Shown piece after piece: positions 47,705-58,355 of a stretch of DNA of 64,000 nt. The stretch is from Carettochelys insculpta. Taxonomy: Eukaryota; Chordata; Testudines; Carettochelyidae. Below the pieces are notes generated by a model. The model was not told the origin of the DNA. It saw nothing but the letters and a program-made list of their open reading frames with translations, and searched no databases. The position numbers were made by a program, and so were the translations under genes. The stretch spans positions 319,919,501 to 319,983,500 of the forward strand of contig NC_134137.1 of the NCBI RefSeq assembly GCF_033958435.1, written 5' to 3'. Each line of letters starts with the position of its first letter. The first letter of the stretch is position 1.

Positions 47705-48151
47705 GAACAGAGAGATTGCTGTGCTAGTCTATATACTATCAAAACAAAAAAGCAGTCCAGTAGCAGTTTAAAGACTAACAAAAATAATTTATTAGGTGAT
47801 GAGCTTTCGTGGGACAGACCCAGTTCTTCAGATCATAGCCATAGCAGAACAGACTCAATATTTAAGGCACAGAGAACCAAAAATAGTAATCAAGGGGCTC
47901 TCACATACTTTGCTTTTTCTAATTCTTGACTGCCCCCCTCCTTCTGCCCTTCTGCTCTCTGATTTGCTTACCTTGATAATAATTTTTCTGATTTGTCAAC
48001 CTTGATTACTATTTTTGGTTCTTTGTGCCTTAAATTTTGAGTCTGTTCTGCTATAGCTATGATCTGAAGAAGTGGGTCTGTCCCACGAAAGCTCATCACC
48101 TAATAAATTATTTTGTTTGTCTTTAAAATGCTACTGGACTGTTTTTTTGTT
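47705..48151 (+). mobile_element. Palindromic retroposon (SINE-like), long copy 2
   Basis: Same architecture as 46399-46842: head AACAGAGAGATTGCTGTGC, arms CTTTCGTGGGACAGACCC and GGGTCTGTCCCACGAAAG, end in a TTTTTTTGTTCT tail. The flanks CTGGTAGGAATGTG (47691-47704) and CTGGTAGGAATCTG (48152-48165) match at 13 of 14 bases. Confidence 0.82.
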
Positions 48152-48165
48152 CTGGTAGGAATCTG

Positions 48166-48630
48166 TTCTTCGGACTCCATGTAGGGTTTTTCTGTAGTTG
48201 CAAGTTCATAGCTACTTTTGCTCAGAATAAAGGCCACCACAAATAGGTCATTCTTTCCTTTCTACAGGTTAAGCCTTTGATCTTGGCCTCATGTAACAGG
48301 TGATCAGCAGACAATGCTTCTTTCCTCTGGACATAACTTCAAAAGGCCAGGATTTTGCATGTGATGGAGGCACATTTGCATACACCTCCCAGGAAGATTT
48401 ATTTGGCAACCCACCTGACTTTGTGCCAATGTTTCATTCTCACTATTTGTTATGTCAAATAGTCCTTTGAAGCTCCTAATGCTTCTCAGGGTTCACACTG
48501 ATAATATTTTCCCCCTAGTGAAATTACACACAATTCCACAACCATAAATAACCCTTCATTTTTAATACAAGGGACTCCAAAGCTAGAAAACTGCCATAAC
48601 TGTCACACATAAACCCTAAAACAGGCTGTG
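48166..48630. other. Unannotated sequence
   Basis: No recognised feature. Confidence 0.5.
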
Positions 48631-49424
48631 TTGTTCAAAACAAAGTGATTTAAATCACCAAATTTAATCATGATTTAAGTCAGCAGGCAGATGACCTTGA
48701 TTTAAATAATGGATTTTGATCTTGTTTTGCATTTGTAGTTTTTCTGAAGGAAAGGTTGAGTCTCACTGCTTGGTAACCATTAAAACACATTGATTTTCAG
48801 CTCACTATAGTTGCCTGTAGATACATTACATTTGCATGGCATTAAGCAATTACATAGCTCAACTTACACTTACAAGATTTTTCATGATTTTACAAACAGG
48901 AATGTTTTATGTCTTTATTACCAGATGATTGATATTTTTACTTGTGATTTGTGTTAAGCTTTATTTGCATAGAAATTTCAATTCAACAATGCACAAAACT
49001 GCATTTAACAACTTTAATAAAAGTAAATATCACTACCTTACATGGGCTTGGTACATAAAGTTTATCAATATGCATTTTACCTTTAAAATTGATTTATTAA
49101 ACAAAGGAAGTATTAGCTGTAATTAGTGAACAGATTTTTTTCTGGTTACTATGTACTTCAGAATTTTAGAACCAATAGATCTCATTTAGACACGTAGGCT
49201 ATGGCTACACTAGTGAGTTTTGCCTAAAAACACTGGTTTTGTTGACAAAACTGGTGGAACGTCCACATACAGTAGGCCAACAAAAGTTGGCACTTCCGTC
49301 AAAAACTTTCTGCCTCTCCCCAGTGAGCAAGAGCACCTTTTGTCGCCAAGTTCTTAGACAAAAAAGCTGTGTGGATGCTTTGGGGGCCTTCTCTCAACTG
49401 ACTGGGTGTCCAGGACAGTGGGAA

Positions 49425-49893
49425 CAACAAGAAGTGCTGTGGCACCTTATAGACTAACGGATTTTTGGAGCATAAGCTTTCATGGGCACAGACCCCCTTC
49501 ATCAGATGCATGAGTCGGGAGGGGTGGGGGGTAGTATTTCCAGAGGAGGATTTAAAGAGGGAGTCTCAATAAAGGGGAGGGCCAGAGCTGAGAAAGTCTG
49601 TTCAGTCACAGAGGATGTGGCCCATTATCAGCAGTTCATGTGGATTTGTGAACATCAAGAGAGGAGAAATCAGGTCAATTCAGTCAGGGAGGATGTGGCC
49701 CATTATCAGTAGCCAATGTGGAGGTGTGAACATCAAGAGCCAAGAAACTGCTTTTGTAATTGGCCAACCACTGCCAGGTTCTGTTCCTTCATTGGTTAGT
49801 GGTGTCAAATTTGCAAATGAATTGCAGCTCTCCAGTTTTTCTTTGAAGTCTGTTTTTGAAGTTTTTTTTGCTGTAGGATTGGCTTCTGATTGG
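49425..49893 (-). mobile_element. Retroposon-type insertion with ELQFICKF-style frame remnant
   Basis: It starts GAACAACAAGAAGTGCTGTGG, then the CTTATAGACTAACGG and CATAAGCTTTCATGGGC phrases seen in the palindromic retroposons. Further in it has GTGTCAAATTTGCAAATG and TTCTTTGAAGTCTG; on the minus strand this gives peptide remnants such as GELQFICKFDTTNQ, which I recall from abundant turtle repeats. Right boundary approximate, duplication not found. Confidence 0.45.
49603..49758 (+). repeat. Tandem duplication, two 78-bp units
   Basis: CAGTCACAGAGGATGTGGCC begins at 49603 and CAGTCAGGGAGGATGTGGCC at 49681. Both units continue with CATTATCAG and later GTGAACATCAAGAG. The copies differ at a modest number of positions. 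Confidence 0.75.
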
Positions 49894-49982
49894 CTTTTGT
49901 GTATAGCCACAATCTGTCAGAAGTTTTGTCAGAAAATCTCTTCTAACACTGACTTCTGTCAACAGATCACTGTAGTGTAACT

Positions 49983-50199
49983 TTGAGAACAACAAGAAGT
50001 CTTGCGGCACCTTATAGACTAAGATATTTTGTAGCATAAGCTTTCATGGGCAAAAACCCACTTCACCAGAGGCATCAGACTCATCTGATGAAGCGGGTCT
50101 TTGTCCACGAAAGCTTATGCTCCAAAATATCTGTTAGTCTATGAGGTGCCACAAGACTTCTTGTTGTTCTCAAAGCTACAGACCAACATGTCTACCGCT
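49983..50199 (-). mobile_element. Palindromic retroposon (SINE-like), reverse copy
   Basis: Arms GAACAACAAGAAGTCTTGC and GACTTCTTGTTGTTC are inverted, as are CATAAGCTTTCATGGGC and CCACGAAAGCTTATG. The head lies at the right (reverse of CAGAGCGGTAGACATGTTGG). CTGTAGTGTAACT is duplicated at 49970-49982 and 50200-50212, a perfect 13-bp target duplication that falls inside the terminal repeat of the 49198 element. Confidence 0.82.
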
Positions 50200-50650
50200 C
50201 TGTAGTGTAACTGTAGCCCTAGTTTTATTCACATGTTGAAAGACAAGTGTTTCTGCTTCTTCACTTCTCAGTTGGTTTATTAATATTAAATGAGCTAGTT
50301 CTTGAACTGAACTAGTTGAATAAATTGAAATGAAGAAAATATTCTTTCTGCACTTGGATAAGAGATTACAGCTGTCACAAGCTGATTTAACATTTCAACA
50401 AATGCCGGTTCCAAGTGCTTAGCCAGAAAGTTGTCTTTCTGTAAAATTTTGGAACAAACATTCATTGTCTAATAAATTATTTAATTTAAATGAATTTAAT
50501 CAACCAGCACACATGAAAGCATTAACACAGGTTGCCATAATTTCAAATTTACTAGTAAGTGGTGGGTTTTTTGGGTTTTGGTTTTTTTTTTTAGAAACCC
50601 ATATTTAATTTAATATAAAAAAAATCTGATCTTTTGCAGTTACCAGTTTT

Positions 50651-51941
50651 TAGCCACTCATCCCTAAGCAAGGTGCAAGAGAAATAGCTCACATGAGAAT
50701 TCTGGCTTGGTATGAAATAAAGAAAAGCAAAGTTGGACAGGATAGTGACAGGATCTAATGCATAGTGATTTAAAGCAGCTCTCTTCCTCTAGATTAAAAG
50801 TTTGTAAGAGCAAGGCATGACCCTTCATGCAGTCAAATTCACATCAGTTAATCCGCTAGTTCCTTGTTGGGTGAAAGGGTGACATGACAGTTACCATAAG
50901 GCCTCTACATTTCTTTCAAGAAATGGTGACAGAGCGTATGCAGCTGTATGAGTGTAGGAGAATGACAATGATTGTCCTAGGGTCTTTTAGTTGTACTCAT
51001 AAATGTTTCAATGCCCTCTACCATATGCCAAGTGTCCTACATCCATTTCCCTGAAAAGAAGCTGGGGAAGCTACTTCAAATTATCAAGTGTTTGTCCCAC
51101 ATTTTGCTGTTTTTGGAGTAAACCTTGCTGGAAATTACAACAATGGACATTTAAAAAGAACTGCTTGTGTAATGTGGGCTTTCCAAAGTGAGCATCAGTC
51201 AAAGTTGCCAACCTCAACAGGGAATGGAACATGTTCAGTCTGAGATGTGTGATGTCTCAGATTTGCTTGGAAACCTGCCTGGGAAGAGCTGCTTATTACT
51301 GTATGACTGATGTCGGTTTTGGAGGTTTTTTTTTTTCCTTGAGGTTGCGGGGCCCAGGATAGCCACTCTTGATACAGGTACTTCTAGAAGGACTCTCAAT
51401 TTGCTTTGAGGGCTGACAAGTAAAGTAGTTTGCTTTTGCTTCTAAAATGTTGAATCAGTGCAATGGATTCCCTTGTTCTGGGCAAGGAGTTGTAATTAGG
51501 ACTCAAAACTAGCTGGACAGTTACTTCCTTCAATGCTTGTGGTTACTATTTGTAAGCCTCAGTCAAGTGCTAACCTCATGATTTGATTATTGGTTGTATT
51601 AATTTGATGGGCTGAGTATTTGGTGATTTCTTTCAGTATCATTGCAAACCTATTGATTTATTGGCTTGACTTCAATTATGAACTTGATTTAATAACTGTG
51701 CTAGCTCATTATGGTAGCTAGTCAACATCAGCAAGCCATAAAAATAATTTTCATGGCTCAAGGATCTGGCCTTCTACTCTGCTTATATCCACATTTATTT
51801 GGAGTCCTTTATTTTCTACAAGATTTACCCTCAGCAGGTTGGTAGAGAAAGCCAGTTGTGTGTATATGGATGAGCTGTAACTTTCAAAGTTTTCATGAGA
51901 AAACGGATGAGCTGTGCATAAAGATAATTCCCTGTAGTTAC
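50651..51941. other. Unannotated sequence
   Basis: T-rich runs at 50575-50592 and 51327-51339. No supported gene or repeat. If exon 51942-52082 is real, this is intron or downstream sequence. Confidence 0.45.
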
Positions 51942-52082
51942 CTGTAGAATCTTCCCTGTGGTATATCATGTGTGATCTGTCTCCTGGGTATTCGCTTTCA
52001 GATCTTTTTGGATAACTTGAAATTGGCGTTTCATTAGCTTCAGTGAGAAATTTGCCCAGATGTTTTAAGGGCACAAAAGCCC
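51942..52082 (-). CDS. Candidate internal exon, minus strand (unknown gene)
   Basis: A 141-base open stretch lies between a plausible acceptor (pyrimidine-rich CCTTTTCTAAAG..., ending ACTTCCAG at 52083-52090) and a strong donor ACAG|GTAACT at 51943/51941. It starts and ends in phase 1, encoding 47 residues including LKHLGKFLTEANETPISSYP and EYPGDRSHMIYHREDST; these are hydrophilic, Ser/Tyr/Glu-rich, and look like cytoplasmic or extracellular linker rather than repeat. The exon at 58188-58355 ends in the matching phase, and joining them keeps the frame open. I do not recognise the protein; neither signal alone excludes chance. Confidence 0.4.
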
Positions 52083-53718
52083 CTGGAAGTGTCTACTTTA
52101 GAAAAGGCATCTGACAGAAAGTCTTCAGTTATGAATTTCTGAGCATATATACATTTCTTTGTCTACAGTTTATTGGGAAGAAATAACCACAAAGACTACT
52201 CTGATGTAACTAAGATCGAATTTAAAGAATTTTTACCATTACATCATTTCACTCTGGATAGTGAAGTAGCTTTTATACTAGCATCATACACTTACCTTTT
52301 GCAGTGTTGAATCCCATGATAAAAATAAAACATAAAACAAAAATAAAAACAAAAAAACAAAATAGCAGAGGATAAAGGATAAAAGAATCCTGGATCTGAG
52401 AGCAAAGAAGCCAATAATACAACTTCTAGTTTGATCATTCACTGAGGTCCCGTTGATATTTATGTCATCTACAAATTGACCATCTATGTTCATTACAATA
52501 AACAATAGAAATGGAGCAAAAACAAAAAACCCTGCAAGCAAATCAGAAGCATCAAGTTAATAACAAGCACCATACCTTGCCTTACTGCAAATATTGAATA
52601 TGTTTAATTCACTTAATTTACATTATACAAATAAAATAGATTTGTTGCATCATCATGTTTGCCTAACTTCTTACTTCATTATTTAATAATGCACATGTAC
52701 AATGTATATGGCTATAATTTATTAAAAGATTGTCATTTCTTAAGACAGATTTCCTGAACATTTTCCTGTACTCTAAACCTATGCATATAGATATAGGCTC
52801 AGCCACCTCACAGAAACATTAAAATGAACACAAATACATGGAGGACAAAAACATAACTGATATAGATATTTTCAAAGTGCATGATTCAAAAACCAAGGAT
52901 AGCTGTGGCAGCCAAGATGCTATCTCTCCCTGGAGCATTCTTATGCACAGGTGAAGTTGCCTGATACAGATACAGATTTGGAGTTTTATATGCCAGACAC
53001 CTACTATGTGGGTAGATTCAGTAAATCGAGATTTATGGAACAAAATCTAAGGTACACGCTGAAAGTTTTCTGTAATCAAATATAAAATGATTATTAAAAA
53101 AATATTTATGCCCACAGCATCAACAGGAGTGAAGATGAAGGCAAATTGCCCTAATACTTTCCAGCTGTCTTATAACCATAATTGATTTCTCTTTCTCCTC
53201 CCCCACATGTGCATAAAAATAGGCCATCATCAATCTTCCTTGTTTAATTTAAACAGAAAAAATTAGTAGGGAAAACAAGACATTAGAAAGCAAGAAAGGA
53301 GAGACTTTTGTGAAAAAATGACTCGTAGAGCAACAAAGGCAAATCTTTTCAAAAGGGGATAGGGATATACGAAAAAGGCTAATTACAGTATAAAAGGTCA
53401 ATGTTTGTTGTTTCCAAACTGCTCAGATATATATATTTCCCTGCAACATAAATAACAGTTAAATAAAAATAAATAATAATAAGCAACTGGATGTTTTGAA
53501 CTTGTTTCTGTCTTTAATGAATTAAGCGATGCCATAGGGTGAGAGAAGGAAAAAAAATATTGTCAACACAAAGAGAAGGTTGCTAATCTATTTCTAGCCA
53601 ACTTACTAAAATATATTTACTCATAAAAGGTCAAATTCTCAACTGCCTTGTACTACTATGGCGTGGGACCCATTACCAAAAATTTCTTGTCATCTTGTTG
53701 AACAGTACATCCAGGAGC
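52083..53718. other. Unannotated, possible intron sequence
   Basis: It includes an A-rich simple run at 52318-52365 (AAAATAAAACAT units) that keeps a minus-strand hydrophobic frame open; see rejected items. Nothing else recognised. Confidence 0.45.
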
Positions 53719-53722
53719 GGTA

Positions 53723-54046
53723 CAGGTTGAACCCATCTAATCAGAAACCCTCAAATCTGGCAACATCCACAATCTGCATTGATTTTAGTTAGAGAGATGA
53801 CCATTTGCGGCTGTGGCCAAGTTTTCCATGGTCCCAAAAAGTTTGTTTACAGCCACCAGACCTGGCTCTCAGTGCTCTGTGCTGGTATTTAGCTCTAATT
53901 TACCCCTACATGTCTTCTAAGAGCCCAGTAAGCAGCAAGGGCATTGGTAATGCTGCTAGACAATACTGACCTCCTGTGGTGTAGCAAATTCTTTTGTCCA
54001 GTACTGGTCAGGTCCTGAGGGCGCCAGATTAGAGAGGTTCAACCTA
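53723..54046. mobile_element. Tc1/mariner (Tigger-like) non-autonomous element, copy 2
   Basis: Left CAGGTTGAACCCATCTAATC and right GATTAGAGAGGTTCAACCT are inverted repeats, with TA at the left flank (53721-53722) and a mutated flank at the right. The interior is colinear with 14358-14684: GATTTTAGTTAG, TTTTCCATGGTCCCA, CTAAGAGCCCAGTAAGCAG. Non-coding. Confidence 0.78.
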
Positions 54047-54390
54047 TTCTGGCTGAATTCAAGGAGAAAACCAAAAGCTACCTTTGTTTCCAGCTAACAC
54101 ATCTCTGGTCACATTGAAGTGAAAGAGAGTGGGACCAATGAGCAAAGGGTCACACTTCAACCCTGATTTGACCCAACCCTTAGAAATGCTCAACCAACTA
54201 GTATCAGAATTTAACCCACAGAGGTGGAATAACTCAGGACAATGCTTTCAGTCGGGCGAGAGGGACCCAAGAGTCTGGACTAATGATGGAAATCGGAGGA
54301 GGTATCACTGAGTGGATATCACCATTTTGCTAACATAGAAGATATTTTTCTGAGCAGCCTTTGCAACACACCCATAAGCTGAACACAAAG
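54047..54390. other. Unannotated sequence
   Basis: No recognised feature. Confidence 0.5.
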
Positions 54391-54830
54391 GCTATACCTA
54401 TGCTACAGAGATCTTTTGAAGAAAGCTCTTCCAGAAGATCTCTTCCAAAAGAACTTCTTTCTAAAGAGAGCATCCACACACAAAAAAGCAGATCAAAAGA
54501 GCAATCTGCTCTTTCAAAAGACAGCAACCACACTACCCCCACTCTTTCAAGAGAGCAGGCCAGGGATCGAAAAGTCAGGCCCCAACAGGACTGTTCTTTT
54601 GAAAAAATGGCCTGCAGAGCACCTACACATGTTTTCTTTCAAAAGAAGCTTTTGAAAGAGGGTGCTTTTCATGAAACGGGAAAGAAAGAGTGATTTCGAA
54701 AGGAGTGCTGCATTCTTTCGATTCAATCTTGAAAGAATACTTTTTGTGTGCGGACACTCCATGGGATCTTTTGAAAGAGCCCCCTCTTTCAAAAAATCTT
54801 TCAAAAGATCTTGCTAGTGTAGACACAGCC
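54391..54830. mobile_element. Fold-back element rich in CTTTTGAAAG motifs
   Basis: Ends GCTATACCTATGCTACAG and TGCTAGTGTAGACACAGCC are inverted. The body is full of TCTTTTGAAAG, CTTTCAAAAG and AGATCTTTTGAAG palindromes arranged as long diverged arms. Flanks AAAG and ATAA do not match, so the target duplication has decayed or the boundary is off. The overlapping open frames on both strands come from this repetitive AAG/TTC composition. Confidence 0.7.
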
Positions 54831-55629
54831 ATAAGCTCTACCCACAAAATAGTCACAGAGGGTCTCTCCACCCTTCCATTAGGCACATGCAGCTCATGCC
54901 AGCTGGCTCGGTCTTATGGGACTCAGGCTGCAGGGCTGTTTAATAGCAGCCTAGACTTCAGAGGCCAGACTTGGGTGGTAGCCTGAGCTCTGGGAGCCTC
55001 CCACCTCAAAGGGCCCTAGAGTCCAGCCTCCAGCCCAAGCTTGTAAGTCTACACTCAGCTGAAAAGCTCCACAGCCTGAGCCTTGTGAACCCTCTGGCAT
55101 GGGCCAGCTGCAGGTTTTTAATTTCAATGTGGGCTTACTCAAAGAACACAAGCATTGGGTAACTTGGGTCATGCCAAGTTTGTGGTCCTTCCCTCAGCAT
55201 GCTCAGTACTCACTCAGCTCTGTAGTGTTCAGGCCAAAATCCTGGTGTCAACTGCTTAGTTCTGTTGGAGAAATGTAGACCAATAAAAGCTGCTGGCCCA
55301 CTGCTGCTGTGTCTTCCTGTTCTCCTTTTACTTTAGCACTGACAAGTGGAAGAGAATATCTATTTCCTCTTCTGCAAGGCATCCCCTTCAAACACAGCAG
55401 CCACAGTGCTGTGCCAGTGCCTTTCCAAATCAACTGCATAAGATCTGTGATATACCATAGACATCACAGAGGTTTTGAGCCCAAGACCTCTAATTCAACA
55501 ACACAAGCCCCTCCTTTCAAGCTCTTTGAGAAGAAAACACAGCATGCTAGATACATGGGTTACATTAGCATGCCCCAAGTGTATTTTGAAATGTAGGGCA
55601 TTGGTAAACAGTCCGATAAGGTTATCTTC
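54831..55629. other. Unannotated sequence
   Basis: No recognised repeat or exon. Confidence 0.45.
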
Positions 55630-56274
55630 TGTGGCACAGTCAGTCTCGTTCCTGGGCCACAGGTCCTCTGTTTAGTCCGCGGGCCCCACCGTATGAATCC
55701 CATTACCTTGCTGGGGCAGCGGGCAGTCTGCAGGGGGGAAACTGGTCCCCACCCACTCATTCCAGGTTCTGGCCCAGGGACCCTGGATGGCCGCTACCAG
55801 TGAGGACTGACTCCCTTCACCCTTGCCCCAGCAAGTCCTCTCCTTGGGCCACTTCCCCCGGACAATTCCCCCTGATACCTCCTTCCACTAGTGGTAGTTG
55901 TGGCAGCAAGTCCCTTCCTTTGTTTGGCTCCTCCATCTGACCAGTTCCTCAAAGTATCTGGTGGAGCTTCAGATCCCTGCATTGGGGTAGTCCAGCCCCC
56001 CAGGTTGCTGAGGTTCCTCTCCTCTTTTGTGGCCCTGGTGTTCCTCTAAGTCTCCTTACTTCTCCTCACTCACCTCCCAAACTCTCCTTAACCATCCTCC
56101 CCTTGCCCTTCATGGAGGAGGGCTTATAAAGGTAGCCCTGAGTAGGATCAGCTGACCCTAATTGATTTAGAGCAGCCTACTCCTCAGCTGCTCCCAGTTT
56201 GATTGTCAGCTCTGTCTCTGCTCTGTTTTTACTCCGGCCTCCCCTCTCCTGGCCCCACCCTGCCACACCACACA
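55630..56274 (-). mobile_element. Solo-LTR-like block, minus strand
   Basis: The block begins TGTGGCACAGTC and ends TGCCACACCACA, i.e. TG...CA ends with short inverted termini. On the minus strand a TATA-like CTTTATAAGCCC (rc of 56124-56137) follows GCAGCTGAGGAGTAGGC. It is GC-richer than its flanks. This fits an old LTR without internal genes, but no target duplication is visible, so the ends are provisional. Confidence 0.4.
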
Positions 56275-56947
56275 GCTGCTAATAGAGTTATGGAATGCTG
56301 GTGTCCACTGGACCATTTCAGGTACTAACAATAAGTCAGACAAATGGGATTCAGTCTACTAACCAATCTCTCCTGACCATTTCTTTCCTGGTTTAGAAGA
56401 CTTAAATTTAGAGAAGGCCTGTCTTTAATTTGTCCATCGAGGTAAATCCTGTCACCACTATGTAACTATAATAGTGCCCGAAGTGCCACTGATCCTTAGC
56501 TTCGGACCCAGGTTTGAACCCTATAAGGGATCCAATCAAAGGGAATGTCAGCGTCTAATTTGACTTTATGCACCATTCCTGTCTCCCACAAAAAACACAT
56601 ATGAACCTACTTGTACCAGAATCTTTCCAGTCACGACCGGCTGCACCAAGAAAAAACCAAGCACCCTAGCTGTTTAAATTATATACATATGTTAATGTAC
56701 AAAAGTGCAGCAGATAGTGAGTAAATTATATTTTTTCAGGCCCTGTGAGAACATCGGAATAGATAAGATGTGCTTTCTGAAGAAGACACTGCAGGTCTTA
56801 TCATCAAAAACCAACTAGGTATGCTGCTGAAGATACCTGAGTGAAGATGCTTATTACATCTACAGAATAAAACCCTTCCATCAGTACTGATAATCCACTT
56901 CCCCAACAGCAGTAGCAAGGTCAACATCAGATTTCTTCCATTGACTT
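56275..56947. other. Unannotated sequence
   Basis: No recognised gene or repeat. Confidence 0.45.
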
Positions 56948-57222
56948 AGCCATGTCTATACCAGTGGTTACCTCAGCTTAACTATAGGGCTCAGAGCGTA
57001 TGACTTGTTCATACTCCTGAGTGATATAGTTTAATCTGTTGTATATGTGGAATAGGGCTAAGGGGAGTAAAGGCACTTCAAAGTTTGACACTTCAAAGTT
57101 GCCATGGGAGAGAATTAGCCTAATGAAGTGCAGCATATGCATCGCAGCACTTCATCAGTAATCCCCCAATGTCCTGATTACCATGCCCCCTTCAAAGAAG
57201 GGAGCAAGTGTAGATGTAGCCT
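56948..57222. mobile_element. Inverted-repeat element(s), degraded or chimeric
   Basis: The right part 57050-57222 is a reverse copy of the left half of 14018-14326 (GCAGCACTTCATCAG, CCTTCAAAGAAGGGAGC, AAGTGTAGATGTAGCC). The left part starts CCATGTCTATACCAGTGG and contains CATACTCCTGAGTGATATAG, typical of another member of the terminus group. Either two fragments lie side by side or one element has swapped ends. Confidence 0.6.
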
Positions 57223-58187
57223 GGTAGTGTAAATGTGTTTCAATGAGGGTGCAAACTGCATTATTGAAAAGTGAAAATATCTATACTGCATATGAGAATC
57301 TGGTTGTCTTCTTTGATATGAGGTGGGACATTAGTAAGATGTTTTTGCAGGCCATAGTTTGTTTTACTCTGAAATATCAGGCAATTAGCTCTATTCACAG
57401 TTCATCCATTTTCATTAAAACTTTGAAAGTTCCATATTGCGGGTGAAACAGCAGTTCCAATTTACTGGAAACTATGCCTTCATGTTTCATTCAAAATTGA
57501 TAACATTCAAGGGACTGAAAAATGTATATTCCTTCTGAGAAGTTAAAGCTAGGCAGATTGGTATTCATTCCCTTGAAATCTGTACATACACAAAAAATAA
57601 TTCAGCTGTTCCCAAGCAGGGAAAATGGAGTAAGGCTCACTGGGTCTTAACATTAATATATATTTGTATCTCATTACAATCCCAGATAGGCATCTACTGA
57701 GCTACCATGATGACCTCATTCCATAAGAAGAATTGTTGAGCAGGGAACTGAAAAAATATAAAACCCATATAATATGGGAAGATAACTGCAGAAACAGATA
57801 AAAGATAGACCTCCTGTGTCAGTGGAATATAATTTATCTTTCTTTTTTAGCAGAAAGACATTTTGAAGAACACAGATTTCACCAAATTATAAAGAAAATG
57901 CTAACAATATTAGAAAATTTCATATATAAATTCCCTTGAAGTTCATGAAAAATTAAAGTGTGCTACAGATAGTCTTTTCTGTACTAGTAAAAACTTACTC
58001 TATGAGAGAATAAAACTGGAGAATAGCTCATCTGTCTACTAAAGAGAGATCTGTATACTTGAACCTAGAGATAACAGAAGAGAAAGTAACATCCCCACAT
58101 CTGCAGGAGAACTGTGGCTCCTGTTACCAATTAACTGAATAAAAAGTGTGCACAGAGAGATGGGTTCTAAAATTTCAAATGATTCAC
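57223..58187. other. Unannotated AT-rich sequence
   Basis: No recognised repeat. If the flanking exons are real, this is intron. Confidence 0.5.
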
Positions 58188-58355
58188 CTTTTCTTTGAAC
58201 ACTTCCCAGCTGTCTTCTAATATAGGAGCCATTCTCCATTACAATTTCTCCAAAATTTGCCTGGATTTCTTTCAAATCAGCAAGTGACGGTCCACCGAAA
58301 CAGTAAAATGACTGATGTATGAGTCTGTACTTGGGATCACTCATGTGAAAAAGCT
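58188..58355 (-). CDS. Candidate internal exon, minus strand (unknown gene)
   Basis: A 168-base open stretch preceded on the minus strand by a good acceptor (ATATTTTTTCCTGCTGCAG) and followed by donor AAAG|GTGAAT. Starting and ending in phase 1, it encodes 56 residues, among them HMSDPKYRLIHQSFYCFGGP, SLADLKEIQANFGEIVMENG and SYIRRQLGSVQRK. Codon and amino-acid composition are protein-like, unlike nearby AT-rich sequence, and no repeat family covers it. It joins in frame to 51942-52082 across a ~6.1-kb gap. Of all non-repeat frames here it is the best exon candidate, but I cannot name the gene. Confidence 0.5.

Larger units (their letters stand above)
49198..50218. mobile_element. Inverted-repeat element carrying two later insertions
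   Basis: Left end GCTATGGCTACACTAGTGAG. Right end GATCACTGTAGTGTAACTGTAGCC, whose middle is duplicated by an insertion. Flanks are GTAG (49194-49197) and CTAG (50219-50222). Subterminal motifs TTTTGTTGACAAAACTGG and GTCAGAAGTTTTGTCAG fit a TTTTGTCGACA-style member of the GCTRYG-terminus group. Removing the inner pieces leaves about 350 bp. Confidence 0.65.
48631..50650. repeat. GATTTAAATC-type AT-rich repeat, interrupted by a later element
   Basis: The left part has GTGATTTAAATCACC, ATCATGATTTAAGTC and TTGATTTAAATAATGG (48645-48720). The right end has AGAAACCCATATTTAATTTAA and AAAAATCTGATCTTTTGCAG (50595-50638). These are the two ends of a widespread AT-rich sauropsid repeat as I remember it. 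The element at 49198-50218 sits in its middle. Confidence 0.5.

Noticed and set aside
49198..49975. Possible cellular gene remnant from the GELQFICKFDTTNQ-like peptide.
   Set aside because: This peptide type recurs in abundant turtle repeats as I remember them, and it lies inside a nest of insertions.
52296..52531. Minus-strand hydrophobic frame (FFVFAPFLLFIVMNI... SWDSTLQK) with an acceptor at 52532 and donor AAAAG|GTAAGT at 52296/52295, looking like a transmembrane exon.
   Set aside because: The second half is a T-rich simple run (rc of AAAATAAAACAT units), which stays open by composition. Its end phase (0) is incompatible with the next candidate exon at 51942-52082. I kept it out of the gene call.
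54330..54886. Overlapping Lys/Ser/Glu-rich frames on both strands.
   Set aside because: They come from AAG/TTC-rich arms of a fold-back element.
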